Assembly (NCBI GenBank): GCA_038316335.1
Contig: JBBQAM010000012.1
Span: 1-64,000 of the forward strand
Source: JALHST01 sp038316335
GTDB taxonomy: Bacteria > Bacteroidota > Bacteroidia > Flavobacteriales > Flavobacteriaceae
DNA length: 64,000 nucleotides
Direction: 5' to 3'
Position numbers and translations under genes: made by a program. This document shows positions 26,635 to 35,408 of the stretch, piece by piece. The number at the start of each line of letters is the position of its first letter. The first letter of the stretch is position 1. The notes beneath the pieces are model-generated. The model was given only the letters and a program-made list of their open reading frames with translations, ran no database searches and was not told the DNA's origin.

Positions 26635-29415
26635 CTATGGCATTTTCAATTTCAAATACCGCGCAGTATGCGAATCTTTATGATGGATGATTTCCTCGGG
26701 AGTACCTTCTACGATTAAGCGACCGCCATTTTCACCACCCTCAGGTCCGAGGTCAATAATGTAGTCTGCACATTTGATTAGATCGATATTATGTTCGATA
26801 ACTATAATAGAATGTCCACGAGCGATCAATGCATTGAAGGATTTCAATAATTTTTTTATGTCGTGAAAATGAAGTCCCGTTGTCGGTTCGTCAAATATGA
26901 ACAACGCCTTCTCCTTGGTGGTTCCTTTGACCAAAAAGGAAGCCAGCTTGATGCGTTGTGCCTCCCCGCCCGATAAAGTAGAAGAAGACTGCCCGAGCGT
27001 GACATAGCCTAAGCCTACATCTTGCAAAGGCTTTAATTTTGCATTTATTTTCGCTTGCTTGTGAATTTCAAAAAATTCAATCGCATCATCAATCGTCATG
27101 TTCAACAAATCGTCAATTGTGGCACCCTCAAATTTAACTTCCAGCACTTCTTTTTTGAAACGTTTGCCGCTGCAAGTGTCGCATTCAAGGTGTACGTCGG
27201 CCATGAATTGCATTTCCACCGTTATTTCGCCTTCTCCTTTGCATTTTTCACAACGTCCCCCATCGACATTAAATGAAAAATGTTTGGCCTGATAGCCACG
27301 GATCTTACTTAGTTTTTGTGACGCAAAAAGATTCCTGATATCATCATAGGCCTTGATATAAGTGACCGGGTTGGACCGAGAAGATCTTCCTATTGGATTT
27401 TGATCAACAAATTCAACATGTTTAATAGATTGGTATTTGCCTTCCACAGCGGTAAATTGGCCTGCTTTTTCGCCATAACCTCCTATTTCCTTAAGAATGA
27501 TCGGATATAGTAATTTTTTGATCAAGGTGCTTTTACCGCTTCCAGAAACACCCGTAACCATGGTCAACATATTCAGCGGAAAAGTGACATCAATATTTTT
27601 AAGGTTATTCTCACGCGCGCCTTTAATAGTAATATATTCCTTGGAAGTTCTGCGTTCCTTGGGTATTTTGATTTCCATGGTGCCATTGAGATAACTCGCC
27701 GTGAGGGAGCTCGATAACAATACTTCCTCCAAGGGACCATGGGCCACGACTTCACCTCCATGGGTGCCGGCTTCGGGACCGATATCGATCACTTCGTCAG
27801 CGGCTTTCATAATATCCTCATCATGTTCTACAACAATGACCGTATTTCCTAGATCTCGCAATGAGAGGAGGACTTCAATAAGATTTTCGGTATCCTTCGG
27901 ATGAAGTCCGATGCTAGGTTCATCTAAAATGTACATCGAGCCTACCAAACTACTTCCCAAGGAAGTGGCCAAATTGATACGTTGGCTCTCCCCACCAGAT
28001 AGTGAGTTCGATTTACGGTTCAATGTGAGATAATTCAAACCTACCTTATTTAGAAACCCCAATCTGGCATTGATTTCCTTCAAAAGGCGCGATGCAATCT
28101 GTTGGTCGTACGAATTCAAGGAGAGTTCGCTAAAAAATCTGATAAGTTTTTCAATAGATAACTCAACGAGGTCTGATATTGATTTACCAACTACCTGCAC
28201 GTAGTCGGCTTCCTTTCGAAGACGCTTGCCCTTGCAGAGGTCGCATTTGGTCTTTCCACGGTAACGCGACAACATAACCCTATTCTGGATCTTATAGCTC
28301 TTTTCCTCTAAAATCGTGAAAAAGCCATGAAGTCCTGTGAAATGCGAATTTCCGTCCCAGACCAATTGTTTCTGCTGGTCGGTTAGTTCGTACCAAGGCT
28401 TATGGATCGGAAAATCGAATTTATAGGCAGCATTGACCAATTGGTCACGATACCAACCCATGCTTTCCCCACGCCATGGAAATATGGCATTTTCAAAAAC
28501 CGAAAGCGCCGTATTAGGGATGACCAAATCCTCGTCGATACCAATTACGTCGCCATAACCTTCGCACTTAGGACATGCCCCATAAGGGTTGTTAAAACTG
28601 AACAGATGGGCATTGGGCTCCATGAACGACATGCCATCGAGTTCAAATTTATTATTGAAAAAAGTTTGTTGTTGGGTATTGATATCTTCGATAATACACG
28701 CCCCTTTTCCCTCGAAGTAAGCCGTATCTACTGCATTTGCAAGACGATTATAAAAGTCTTCATCATTTTGTGTAATAACGCGATCAATGACTAGCTCGAA
28801 TTTTTTGGTTATATCAGCGGGCGCCTTTTCAATCCTAAAGATCTCCCCATTATATTTAATGCGGGCATATCCTTGTTTAAAGAGCAACTGTAATGATTTC
28901 AAGGTATCCCGGTCTTCCTGGATGGTTATGGGGGCTAATAGAAGTAGTTTTGTGCCCTCGGCATACTCCTTTACATAATTGATGACATCAGACACGGTAT
29001 TTTTCTTGACTTCCTTTCCCGAAATCGGGGATATGGTGCGTCCGATTCTAGCGTATAGTAATTTAAGATAATCGTAAATTTCGGTGGTCGTACCTACGGT
29101 TGAACGCGGATTGGTAGAATTCACCTTTTGCTCGATTGCAATGGCCGGGGCGATTCCTTTAATATAATCTACTTTAGGCTTGTCAAGCTTTCCCAGAAAT
29201 TGCCGGGCATACGAAGATAAACTTTCGACGTATCGCCGTTGTCCCTCGGCATATAAGGTGTCAAACGCCAAACTTGATTTTCCAGAGCCCGATAATCCGG
29301 TGATTACCACCAACTTATTGCGAGGAATAACGACGTTTAAATCCTTAAGATTGTGCAGTCTTGCCCCCTTTATAATTATATTTTCCCGAGGGTTTACATC
29401 TAGATTTATGATCAT
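26635..29415 (-). CDS. uvrA: Excinuclease ABC subunit A
   Basis: 926 residues, the family length. UvrA dimers find DNA damage and load UvrB in nucleotide excision repair. Two ABC cassettes are visible: Walker A GLSGSGKSSLAFDT near residue 40 and GVSGSGKSTLIKK in the second half; signatures SLSGGESQRINLA and TLSGGEAQRIKLA; Walker B YILDEPSIGLHP and FIFDEPTTGLHF. Zinc-binding CxxC pairs are present (CPKCEGYG, CDLCKGKR, CEKCKGEG with CDTCSGKR). It is divergent from the first ECF sigma gene and has its own well-matched promoter. Confidence 0.97.
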   Translation of the reverse strand: MIINLDVNPRENIIIKGARLHNLKDLNVVIPRNKLVVITGLSGSGKSSLAFDTLYAEGQRRYVESLSSYARQFLGKLDKPKVDYIKGIAPAIAIEQKVNSTNPRSTVGTTTEIYDYLKLLYARIGRTISPISGKEVKKNTVSDVINYVKEYAEGTKLLLLAPITIQEDRDTLKSLQLLFKQGYARIKYNGEIFRIEKAPADITKKFELVIDRVITQNDEDFYNRLANAVDTAYFEGKGACIIEDINTQQQTFFNNKFELDGMSFMEPNAHLFSFNNPYGACPKCEGYGDVIGIDEDLVIPNTALSVFENAIFPWRGESMGWYRDQLVNAAYKFDFPIHKPWYELTDQQKQLVWDGNSHFTGLHGFFTILEEKSYKIQNRVMLSRYRGKTKCDLCKGKRLRKEADYVQVVGKSISDLVELSIEKLIRFFSELSLNSYDQQIASRLLKEINARLGFLNKVGLNYLTLNRKSNSLSGGESQRINLATSLGSSLVGSMYILDEPSIGLHPKDTENLIEVLLSLRDLGNTVIVVEHDEDIMKAADEVIDIGPEAGTHGGEVVAHGPLEEVLLSSSLTASYLNGTMEIKIPKERRTSKEYITIKGARENNLKNIDVTFPLNMLTMVTGVSGSGKSTLIKKLLYPIILKEIGGYGEKAGQFTAVEGKYQSIKHVEFVDQNPIGRSSRSNPVTYIKAYDDIRNLFASQKLSKIRGYQAKHFSFNVDGGRCEKCKGEGEITVEMQFMADVHLECDTCSGKRFKKEVLEVKFEGATIDDLLNMTIDDAIEFFEIHKQAKINAKLKPLQDVGLGYVTLGQSSSTLSGGEAQRIKLASFLVKGTTKEKALFIFDEPTTGLHFHDIKKLLKSFNALIARGHSIIVIEHNIDLIKCADYIIDLGPEGGENGGRLIVEGTPEEIIHHKDSHTARYLKLKMP

Positions 29416-29432
29416 GATAGTGTATAGTCCGG

Positions 29433-29464
29433 CAAAGATACAATATGCTATTTCGAATACCCAA
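29433..29464 (-). promoter_or_regulatory. Promoter of uvrA
   Basis: On the minus strand TTG (29464-29462), a 21-nt spacer, then TATCTTTG (29440-29433), a full match to the Bacteroidota sigma-ABfrA type consensus TTG-N17-23-TAnnTTTG, 17 nt before the uvrA start. Confidence 0.7.
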
Positions 29465-29511
29465 CAATGATATCGACCTATCCTAAATTAAATCGATTGT
29501 GGCTTAAATTT

Positions 29512-29541
29512 TTTGTTCCAGTTTTATTTTTTCTATATTTG
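29512..29541 (+). promoter_or_regulatory. Promoter of the first ECF sigma gene
   Basis: TTTG at 29512-29515, an 18-nt spacer and TATATTTG at 29534-29541 match the housekeeping Bacteroidota promoter. The transcript would carry a leader of about 110 nt before ATG 29660. This suggests the sigma gene is read by the primary sigma rather than only by itself. Confidence 0.7.
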
Positions 29542-29659
29542 AGCTCACAAATACGTCAAAACGCCTATAGCTATACTATTACTTTTTAAAATTTGGATAT
29601 AACCTACAGCAGCTTTTCAAACGAAGAGGATGCTAATTTAACCCAAAAAAGTAATAGTT

Positions 29660-30241
29660 ATGGAACCACAAATCGACGATTCCCAATTAATTAAAAGCTA
29701 TTGTGCCGGGGAAGAAAAGGCCCTAGAGTTATTAATCAATAGGCACAACCAACGTCTAAGTAGTTTTATCTACTCAAAGGTAAACGACCGCGAAATTACA
29801 GAAGACATTTTTCAGGATACCTTCATAAAAGTAATCAAAACCTTTAAAAGAGGTACCTATAATGAAGAAGGCAAATTTCTCCCTTGGGTAATGCGCATTG
29901 CCCACAATCTTATTATCGACCATTTTAGAAGGAATACTAGGATGCCCATGTATGACGGGGTCCAAAGTTTCAATATTTTTTCGGTGATGGGAGACGACAA
30001 ATTGAATATCGAAAAACAATTGATTAAAAATCAGATATACGCCGATCTTAATCTTCTCATCCAAGAACTCCCGCCTGATCAAAAGGAGGTTTTGGTGATG
30101 CGTATGTATCAGGATATGAGTTTCAAGGAAATTGCCGAAAATACGGGGGTCAGTATCAATACAGCCCTAGGCAGGATGCGGTATGCATTGATCAACCTAA
30201 GAAAGCTTATAGAACAGAATGATATTGTTTTAACGAATTAA
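29660..30241 (+). CDS. ECF-type RNA polymerase sigma factor (copy 1)
   Basis: 193 residues. Region 2 is seen as TEDIFQDTFIKVIKTFKRG and HNLIIDHFRRN; region 4 as LPPDQKEVLVMRMYQDMSFK, IAENTGVSINTALGRMRYAL (a helix-turn-helix that recognises the -35 box). By my count about 148 of 193 positions are identical, without gaps, to the second copy at 30867. No anti-sigma of the usual membrane type is adjacent; instead a 47-codon gene starts 75 nt downstream. The leader just before the start (ACCCAAAAAAGTAATAGTTATG) resembles that of copy 2, so the duplication includes upstream sequence. Confidence 0.93.
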   Translation: MEPQIDDSQLIKSYCAGEEKALELLINRHNQRLSSFIYSKVNDREITEDIFQDTFIKVIKTFKRGTYNEEGKFLPWVMRIAHNLIIDHFRRNTRMPMYDGVQSFNIFSVMGDDKLNIEKQLIKNQIYADLNLLIQELPPDQKEVLVMRMYQDMSFKEIAENTGVSINTALGRMRYALINLRKLIEQNDIVLTN

Positions 30242-30316
30242 TACGCTTTAGGTCGAAGGATTTCCACTACTATGTGATCAGATGCGTTCTCATGTTGAAA
30301 CAAATCTGATAATTGA

Positions 30317-30460
30317 ATGGATAAATTATACACGACCGAGCAAAACGATTGTAAACTCATCAAGACTAAAAAAGAAAAGATTGCGTTCTTGTTGAATTAC
30401 TCAAAATCACTAAAGATTACCAAGGCCAAGGGCATGCAATTCGAAAGTAATATGAATTAA
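30317..30460 (+). CDS. 47-residue protein following ECF sigma copy 1
   Basis: A 48-codon frame (ATG 30317, TAA 30460) encoding MDKLYTTEQND...FLLNYSKSLKI...FESNMN. Not recognised as any named family. It is real coding sequence in my judgement because an equally long frame follows the second sigma gene (31522-31665), and the two align over 47 residues without gaps, 18 identical, including a shared FLL(N/D)YSKSL and FES. The product is small, soluble and mostly charged with one helix-like core. It is placed like an anti-sigma or co-regulator gene, but no function is shown. A terminator follows at 30481-30521. Confidence 0.7.
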   Translation: MDKLYTTEQNDCKLIKTKKEKIAFLLNYSKSLKITKAKGMQFESNMN

Positions 30461-30866
30461 ACCCTTTTCAAATGCTTCATAACCCTCACATCCTAAAAGA
30501 TCGTGGGGGTTATTCTTTTTTGCACGACTCCTTAAATCTCCCATTTCCAATTTCCTAGGTTACCTTAAATTCAGGCGCCAAGTAGGCGTGCAATGGTATG
30601 CTGAAATTTCTTCATAAAACTACGTCCAGCGTTCTCGGATTTTACCCTTGAAAATCTTCAGAAAAATAGAAAACTGGGGTTTCACATCAAAAACATGCGC
30701 TTTTACAACAATGTTTTTTTCTAACAACCCCTTTTATCTAGTTTTAGTTCATAATTCAAAATATAACAGTGGTTTTTTATCCACGAAATGTATTAGGATT
30801 CAATTAATTAACTAACAATGCTTCTTTATAACGAAGCCCCTATTCTAAACCAAAAAAGTTATTTGC
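30461..30866. other. Spacer between the two sigma factor modules
   Basis: 406 nt. It begins with the terminator of the first module (30481-30521). The remainder is AT-rich and must contain the promoter of the second sigma gene; TAGTTTTA at about 30740-30747 is only a poor -7 box, so this copy may be read by another sigma, perhaps an ECF factor. No coding frame of note. Confidence 0.5.
30481..30521 (+). terminator. Terminator of the first sigma / small protein module
   Basis: Stem AACCCTCAC (30481-30489) with GTGGGGGTT (30503-30511; one G-T pair), followed by a T-rich tract ATTCTTTTTT. It separates the two modules into two transcripts. Confidence 0.75.
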
Positions 30867-31448
30867 ATGGAACTACAAATTGAAGATTCAGTACTAGTAA
30901 GGGATTATATCAGTGGTGACGAAAAAGCCTTAGAGGTCCTAATCAACCGACACAACCAGCGTATTTCTAGCTTTATCTATTCTAAGGTTCTGGATAGGGA
31001 CGTAACAGAAGATATTTTTCAAGATACCTTTATAAAGGTTATCAAGACCTTAAAGAAGGGATCATATAGTGAAGAAGGTAAATTTTTACCGTGGGTTATG
31101 CGAATTGCCCATAATCTAATCATTGACCACTTTAGAAGGAATAAGAGAATGCCCATGTTCGAAGGGAGTGACGATTTCAATATTTTTTCGGTAATCGGGG
31201 ATGAGAAACCAAATGTTGAAAAACAACTTATCAAAGATCAGATCGATTCTGACCTTCGATTTCTGATCGAGGAATTGCCAGATGATCAAAAGGAAGTATT
31301 GTTGATGCGTATCTATCGGGATATGAGCTTCAAGGAAATTTCCGAAAATACTGGGGTAAGCATCAATACGGCGCTTGGTCGAATGCGATATGCCTTGATC
31401 AACCTTCGAAAAATTATTGAAAAGCACAATATAGTTCTGAGCATCTAG
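30867..31448 (+). CDS. ECF-type RNA polymerase sigma factor (copy 2)
   Basis: 193 residues, about 77 percent identical to copy 1. Region 2 (TEDIFQDTFIKVIKTLKKG, HNLIIDHFRRN) and the region-4 helix-turn-helix (SENTGVSINTALGRMRYAL) are almost unchanged, so both copies may see similar promoters. Differences cluster at the N-terminus and in the 2-4 linker (residues about 97-140: EGSDDFNIFSVIGDEKPNVE). It is followed 73 nt later by a second 47-codon gene, so the whole sigma + small gene unit was duplicated in tandem. Confidence 0.93.
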   Translation: MELQIEDSVLVRDYISGDEKALEVLINRHNQRISSFIYSKVLDRDVTEDIFQDTFIKVIKTLKKGSYSEEGKFLPWVMRIAHNLIIDHFRRNKRMPMFEGSDDFNIFSVIGDEKPNVEKQLIKDQIDSDLRFLIEELPDDQKEVLLMRIYRDMSFKEISENTGVSINTALGRMRYALINLRKIIEKHNIVLSI

Positions 31449-31521
31449 AGCTAGAAATTATAAAAAAAACAATATATCCATATTAGTTGCGTTATATTAG
31501 CATAACGATACGATTACTAAT

Positions 31522-31665
31522 ATGGAAAAAATTTACTCTGAACATCTGGCAAATCGGCAACTCGCTAAGGCCTGTCCTGAGACTGTTCGATTTTTATTGG
31601 ATTATTCTAAATCGCTACATGTAATAGCTTACGAGGATATTAACTTCGAAAGTATATTGAACTGA
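31522..31665 (+). CDS. 47-residue protein following ECF sigma copy 2
   Basis: A 48-codon frame (ATG 31522, TGA 31663-31665) encoding MEKIYSEHLAN...RFLLDYSKSLHV...NFESILN. It is the partner of the 47-residue frame at 30317-30460: same length, same position after the sigma gene (73 versus 75 nt), 18 of 47 residues identical. It has diverged more than the sigma factors, as would be expected for a specificity-setting partner. No signal peptide, membrane segment or zinc motif; one Cys. Function unknown. Confidence 0.7.
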   Translation: MEKIYSEHLANRQLAKACPETVRFLLDYSKSLHVIAYEDINFESILN

Positions 31666-31698
31666 TAAAAGACCCTAGTGATCGCTATGGTCTTTTAT
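31665..31698. terminator. Bidirectional terminator between the second module and nth
   Basis: Perfect 10-bp stem ATAAAAGACC (31665-31674) with GGTCTTTTAT (31689-31698). T-rich arms on both strands make it work in both directions; it spans the nth stop codon at 31685-31687. Confidence 0.75.
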
Positions 31699-32344
31699 TC
31701 TTATAGTAGGCGTCCAAAACCGATTGTCTCCCTATGGTCTTGGTAATAATGTCATTATCTAGAGACCAACCCCTTGCCGGTGAATATTCCCGGCCGTACC
31801 AAATTATTTGTAAATGCAGGTCGTTCCAAAGGTTTTTTGGAAAAAGCCTTTTCGCATCTTTTTCTGTCTGTACAACATTTTTCCCATTACTTAAGCCCCA
31901 TCTATAGAGCAATCGATGTATGTGCGTGTCGACTGGGAAAGCAGGAATGCCGAAAGCTTGCGATACCACCACGCTGGCTGTTTTATGCCCTACTGATGGT
32001 AATTCTTCCAATAAATCGATTTCTTGTGGCACTTTCCCTTGATATTTGTCAATCAATATTTTAGAAAGACCGTGAATGCCTTTTGACTTCATCGGTGAAA
32101 GTCCCACCGGTTTAATGATTTCGCGAATTTCATCCACTGACATTTTTACCATATCATACGGATTGTCAGCTTTTGAAAACAACAGGGGAGTAATCAGGTT
32201 CACCCGCACATCGGTGCTTTGGGCCGATAGTAAAACAGCGATTAATAAGGTATACGGGTCTTTGTGTTTTAATGGAATAGGAATTACCGGATAAAGTTCC
32301 TGTAACTTTTTGATCGTAAAATCTATTTTTTCAGCTTTGGTCAT
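31685..32344 (-). CDS. nth: Endonuclease III-like DNA glycosylase lacking the iron-sulfur cluster
   Basis: 219 residues. Base excision repair enzyme for oxidised pyrimidines. The helix-hairpin-helix LLEELPSVGHKTASVV with catalytic Lys121 and VDTHIHRL with catalytic Asp139 are intact. The C-terminal part, where E. coli Nth has C-x6-C-x2-C-x5-C binding a 4Fe-4S cluster, reads YGREYSPARGWSLDNDI and there is no cysteine anywhere in the protein. It is therefore a cluster-less version, which seems to be the form in related flavobacteria. Divergent from bcp with a 53-nt spacer. Confidence 0.9.
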   Translation of the reverse strand: MTKAEKIDFTIKKLQELYPVIPIPLKHKDPYTLLIAVLLSAQSTDVRVNLITPLLFSKADNPYDMVKMSVDEIREIIKPVGLSPMKSKGIHGLSKILIDKYQGKVPQEIDLLEELPSVGHKTASVVVSQAFGIPAFPVDTHIHRLLYRWGLSNGKNVVQTEKDAKRLFPKNLWNDLHLQIIWYGREYSPARGWSLDNDIITKTIGRQSVLDAYYKNKRP

Positions 32345-32397
32345 TTATACTTAGCTTCGCTGTAAGTTTTAAAATACGAATTTAACCAAAAATAAGG

Positions 32398-32850
32398 ATG
32401 ACACTATTGAAAGTAGGGGATAAGGTGCCTGAATTTGAATCAAAGGACCAAGATGGGAATAGTATACGTTTATCGGATTATAAGGGAAAAAAACTGATTA
32501 TTTTTTTCTATCCTCGAGCTAATACCCCCGGATGTACAAAGGAGGCTTGCAATTTAAGGGACAATTATCAAGAATTGCACGACCGTGGTTTTGAGTTATT
32601 AGGCGTAAGCGCCGATACATCAAAAAAACAGTACAATTTTAAAAAGAAGTACAAATTTCAGTTTCCGTTATTAGCCGATGTGGAGCATACCGTTATCAAT
32701 ATTTTTGGGGTATGGGGACCAAAAAAGTTCATGGGCAGAACTTTTGATGGCATTTATAGGAAAACCTTTGTCCTTGATGCAAATCAAACCATTGAAAAAG
32801 TTATAGAAAATGTTGATACGAACGACCATGCCAAGCAATTGTTAGAATAG
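32398..32850 (+). CDS. bcp: Thioredoxin-dependent thiol peroxidase (peroxiredoxin Q/BCP)
   Basis: 150 residues. Reduces hydroperoxides using thioredoxin. Peroxidatic Cys46 and resolving Cys51 are in NTPGCTKEACNLRDNY, the classic one-helix spacing of atypical 2-Cys PrxQ. FPLLADVEHTV and a MGR(T)FDGIYRKTFVLD segment with the conserved Arg follow. Cytosolic. The neighbour on the other strand is the glycosylase nth; both deal with oxidative damage, and the short shared spacer could allow joint regulation. Confidence 0.93.
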   Translation: MTLLKVGDKVPEFESKDQDGNSIRLSDYKGKKLIIFFYPRANTPGCTKEACNLRDNYQELHDRGFELLGVSADTSKKQYNFKKKYKFQFPLLADVEHTVINIFGVWGPKKFMGRTFDGIYRKTFVLDANQTIEKVIENVDTNDHAKQLLE

Positions 32851-32917
32851 CCCAGTATTCGCGAATTTCACCAGGTTGGGGATAGGTAAACGAGTCTGCA
32901 TAATAACGAGAAACACC

Positions 32918-34378
32918 TTAGGCCTTAGCCTCGTCCTCATTAACTAATTTTCTGGTGAACAGATGATTTTTCTTGATGATTTCTGCAATTCCCTCAGGTA
33001 GCATCTCCTCCCAACCTCCCTCGCCATTGGTTATTTTTTTGAGGACATCGCGAGAGAAAATATGCATTATCTCAGGATCGTAATCAATGATATCCATTAC
33101 TTTTCCATTGTACTTGAAGAATTTGTACAGTTCCTTCATACGCGGATGTACCTTCACGGTATTGCTGGTCATTATCTGGCCCGTTTCAGTATTCTTCATC
33201 GGGTATAAATATACCTGAAGATCCTTAAAGAACAGTTTGCCAAATGCCTCCAAAATGCCACCACTTAAGTGCCTATAGTATTTTTCATCGAAAATATCGA
33301 CCAAATTGTTGACTCCCATGGTCAGGCCAATTTTAGCCTTGGTGTAGTTATTGAAATATTCGACCAGCTTGTAATATTCCTGAAACTTTGAAATCATTAC
33401 CATATGCCCTAAGGAGCAAAGTAATTCAGCCCGATCCATAAAATCTTGTTCATCGATTTCACCTGAGGCCCGGAGATTTGATAAGGTAATTTCAAAAATT
33501 ACGATGGTATTCTCTTCATCGACACTTGGATCCCGTATAAATATATCATACGACTTTTCGAACATGTCGGTATTCACTTTCGTGACGGGCCTGAAGCTCC
33601 CCCGCATCGCCAGAATATTCTTTTTATATAATTCTGCAGCTGGCAAGAGATTATTTCCATCAGGGCCGAACATAACGGCGTCGGTCATGTCATTTTTAAT
33701 GAGCTGAAGACTCATCAATCGATTGTCAACATCCTTGAAATTGGGACCGGAAAAATTGACCATGTCGATTTCTATGGTATCCTTGTCAATATGGTCATAC
33801 AGGTATTTTAATAATTTTCTGGGTTTATGGTACTTATAAAAAGCCCCATAAATGAGATTTACACCAACGGTTCCCAAAGTTTCCTGTTGCAATCGCGCCT
33901 CATTCTGTTTAAATCGAATATGAAGGATAATCTCGTCGTATTCTTTTTGTGTAGGATCTAGTTGATAGCGAATGCCAAGCCAGCCATGCCCCTTGTAACG
34001 CTTTGAAAAATCAATGGTGGCTACCGTATTGGCATATGAAAAAAACAACCTATCGGGATGTTGTTTTCTACTAATACGCTCTTCCATTAAATTCATTTCA
34101 TGCTCGAGCATTTTCTTCAAACGGGGTTGGGTCACATAGCGACCATCTTCCTCAACACCATAGATTGCGTCGCTAAAGTCTTTGTCGTAAGCGCTCATAG
34201 CTTTGGCGATGGTACCGGAAGCGCCGCCTGAACGAAAAAAATGTCTTGCGGTTTCTTGCCCGGCACCTATCTCGGAAAAAGTACCATAGATGACGGGGTT
34301 CAAGTTTATTCTAAGTGTCTTGGATTTTATCGAGGGGATGTTTTCGAATGCAGTGTCCCTATCTAGAACTGATGCCAT
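32918..34378 (-). CDS. Conserved Bacteroidota protein of unknown function
   Basis: 486 residues from ATG 34378 (MASVLDRDTAFENIPSIKSK). Long and well conserved in flavobacteria as far as I recall, and often carries unreliable names such as nicotinate-nucleotide adenylyltransferase. I see no nucleotidyltransferase HxGH motif. Notable segments are VIYGTFSEIGAGQETARHFF, GGASGTIAKAMSAYDK near the N-terminus, and KVHPRMKELYKFFKYNGKV near the end. No signal peptide or membrane segment, so probably a cytosolic enzyme. A start at 34420 would add 14 residues with no support. It stands alone. Confidence 0.75.
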   Translation of the reverse strand: MASVLDRDTAFENIPSIKSKTLRINLNPVIYGTFSEIGAGQETARHFFRSGGASGTIAKAMSAYDKDFSDAIYGVEEDGRYVTQPRLKKMLEHEMNLMEERISRKQHPDRLFFSYANTVATIDFSKRYKGHGWLGIRYQLDPTQKEYDEIILHIRFKQNEARLQQETLGTVGVNLIYGAFYKYHKPRKLLKYLYDHIDKDTIEIDMVNFSGPNFKDVDNRLMSLQLIKNDMTDAVMFGPDGNNLLPAAELYKKNILAMRGSFRPVTKVNTDMFEKSYDIFIRDPSVDEENTIVIFEITLSNLRASGEIDEQDFMDRAELLCSLGHMVMISKFQEYYKLVEYFNNYTKAKIGLTMGVNNLVDIFDEKYYRHLSGGILEAFGKLFFKDLQVYLYPMKNTETGQIMTSNTVKVHPRMKELYKFFKYNGKVMDIIDYDPEIMHIFSRDVLKKITNGEGGWEEMLPEGIAEIIKKNHLFTRKLVNEDEAKA

Positions 34379-34627
34379 TTTATGGATTTTGCTATTAAAA
34401 CCACGCTGAAGATATAACAATACATATACCAGTATTCCTTGTTTATTTAACCCCTAACAGCTGATTTTAAACGTTTATGCGATTGAAATCAATTGCCGTG
34501 CCAAAAAAATAGGAAACCACTAGTTAACGATTTACTATTATGAATTCAAACAGATACGACAAAGTTAAGAAGAATGGGTAATGTATTAAATAAATAAGTT
34601 ATAATTTTGAAATAAATAGGTAATCGG

Positions 34628-35392
34628 TTGAAAATTACTTTTTTGGGTACCGGAACATCCCAAGGTATCCCTGTAATCGGGAGTGATCATCCTGTTTGTC
34701 ATAGTAGCGACCCGAAGGATAATCGTCTGCGAGTTTCGGTACTTCTTAGCTGGGACGATTATAATTTTGTTATTGATTGTGGTCCTGATTTTCGTCAGCA
34801 GATGCTTCGGCATAAGGTACATAAATTAGATGGAATTCTCTTTACCCATGAGCATTCAGATCATGTAGCAGGCCTTGACGATATTCGCCCTTTTTTCTTC
34901 AGACAGGGCGATATCCCTATTTATGCACATGAACGGGTCATCAATTCACTTCATGAACGATTTGACTATATATTTGCCAATAAAGACCGATATCCAGGTG
35001 CTCCAGCTGTGCAGATACATACCATTCTCAATGATTCTCCGTTTAAAATTGGTGGAAAAACGATTATCCCAATAGAGGCCGACCACAATCGGCTACAGGT
35101 CTTCGGATATCGTATTGATGATTTTACCTATCTGACCGATGTAAAATCTATGAAAGATCACGAGGTCGAAAAGATACGGGGTACTGAGATATTGGTTGTA
35201 AACGCATTGAGAAAGGAAGCCCATCATTCGCATTTTAATTTAGAAGATGCCTTGAGATTTGTAGAAAAAGTTCAACCTAAAATAGCATATTTCACACATA
35301 TAAGCCATTTAATGGGCTTTCATGCGGAGGTCGAGAAAAGACTTCCAAAAGGCATACATTTGGCCTATGACAACTTAACGATTACACTATAA
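34628..35392 (+). CDS. MBL-fold metallo-hydrolase (PhnP / RNase Z-like)
   Basis: 254 residues. The metal-binding HxHxDH motif is THEHSDHVAGLDDI, preceded by VIDCGPDFRQQML and followed by later His ligands (EADHNR, YFTHISH). The start LGTGTSQGIPVIGSDHPVC is typical of the PhnP-like group of phosphodiesterases in Bacteroidota. The start codon is TTG 34628, which gives MKITFLGTGTS as in relatives; no in-frame ATG is near. It is followed 16 nt later by a membrane-anchored protein gene, so probably an operon of two. Confidence 0.87.
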   Translation: MKITFLGTGTSQGIPVIGSDHPVCHSSDPKDNRLRVSVLLSWDDYNFVIDCGPDFRQQMLRHKVHKLDGILFTHEHSDHVAGLDDIRPFFFRQGDIPIYAHERVINSLHERFDYIFANKDRYPGAPAVQIHTILNDSPFKIGGKTIIPIEADHNRLQVFGYRIDDFTYLTDVKSMKDHEVEKIRGTEILVVNALRKEAHHSHFNLEDALRFVEKVQPKIAYFTHISHLMGFHAEVEKRLPKGIHLAYDNLTITL

Positions 35393-35408
35393 TCCGACAC
35401 ATCTAATC

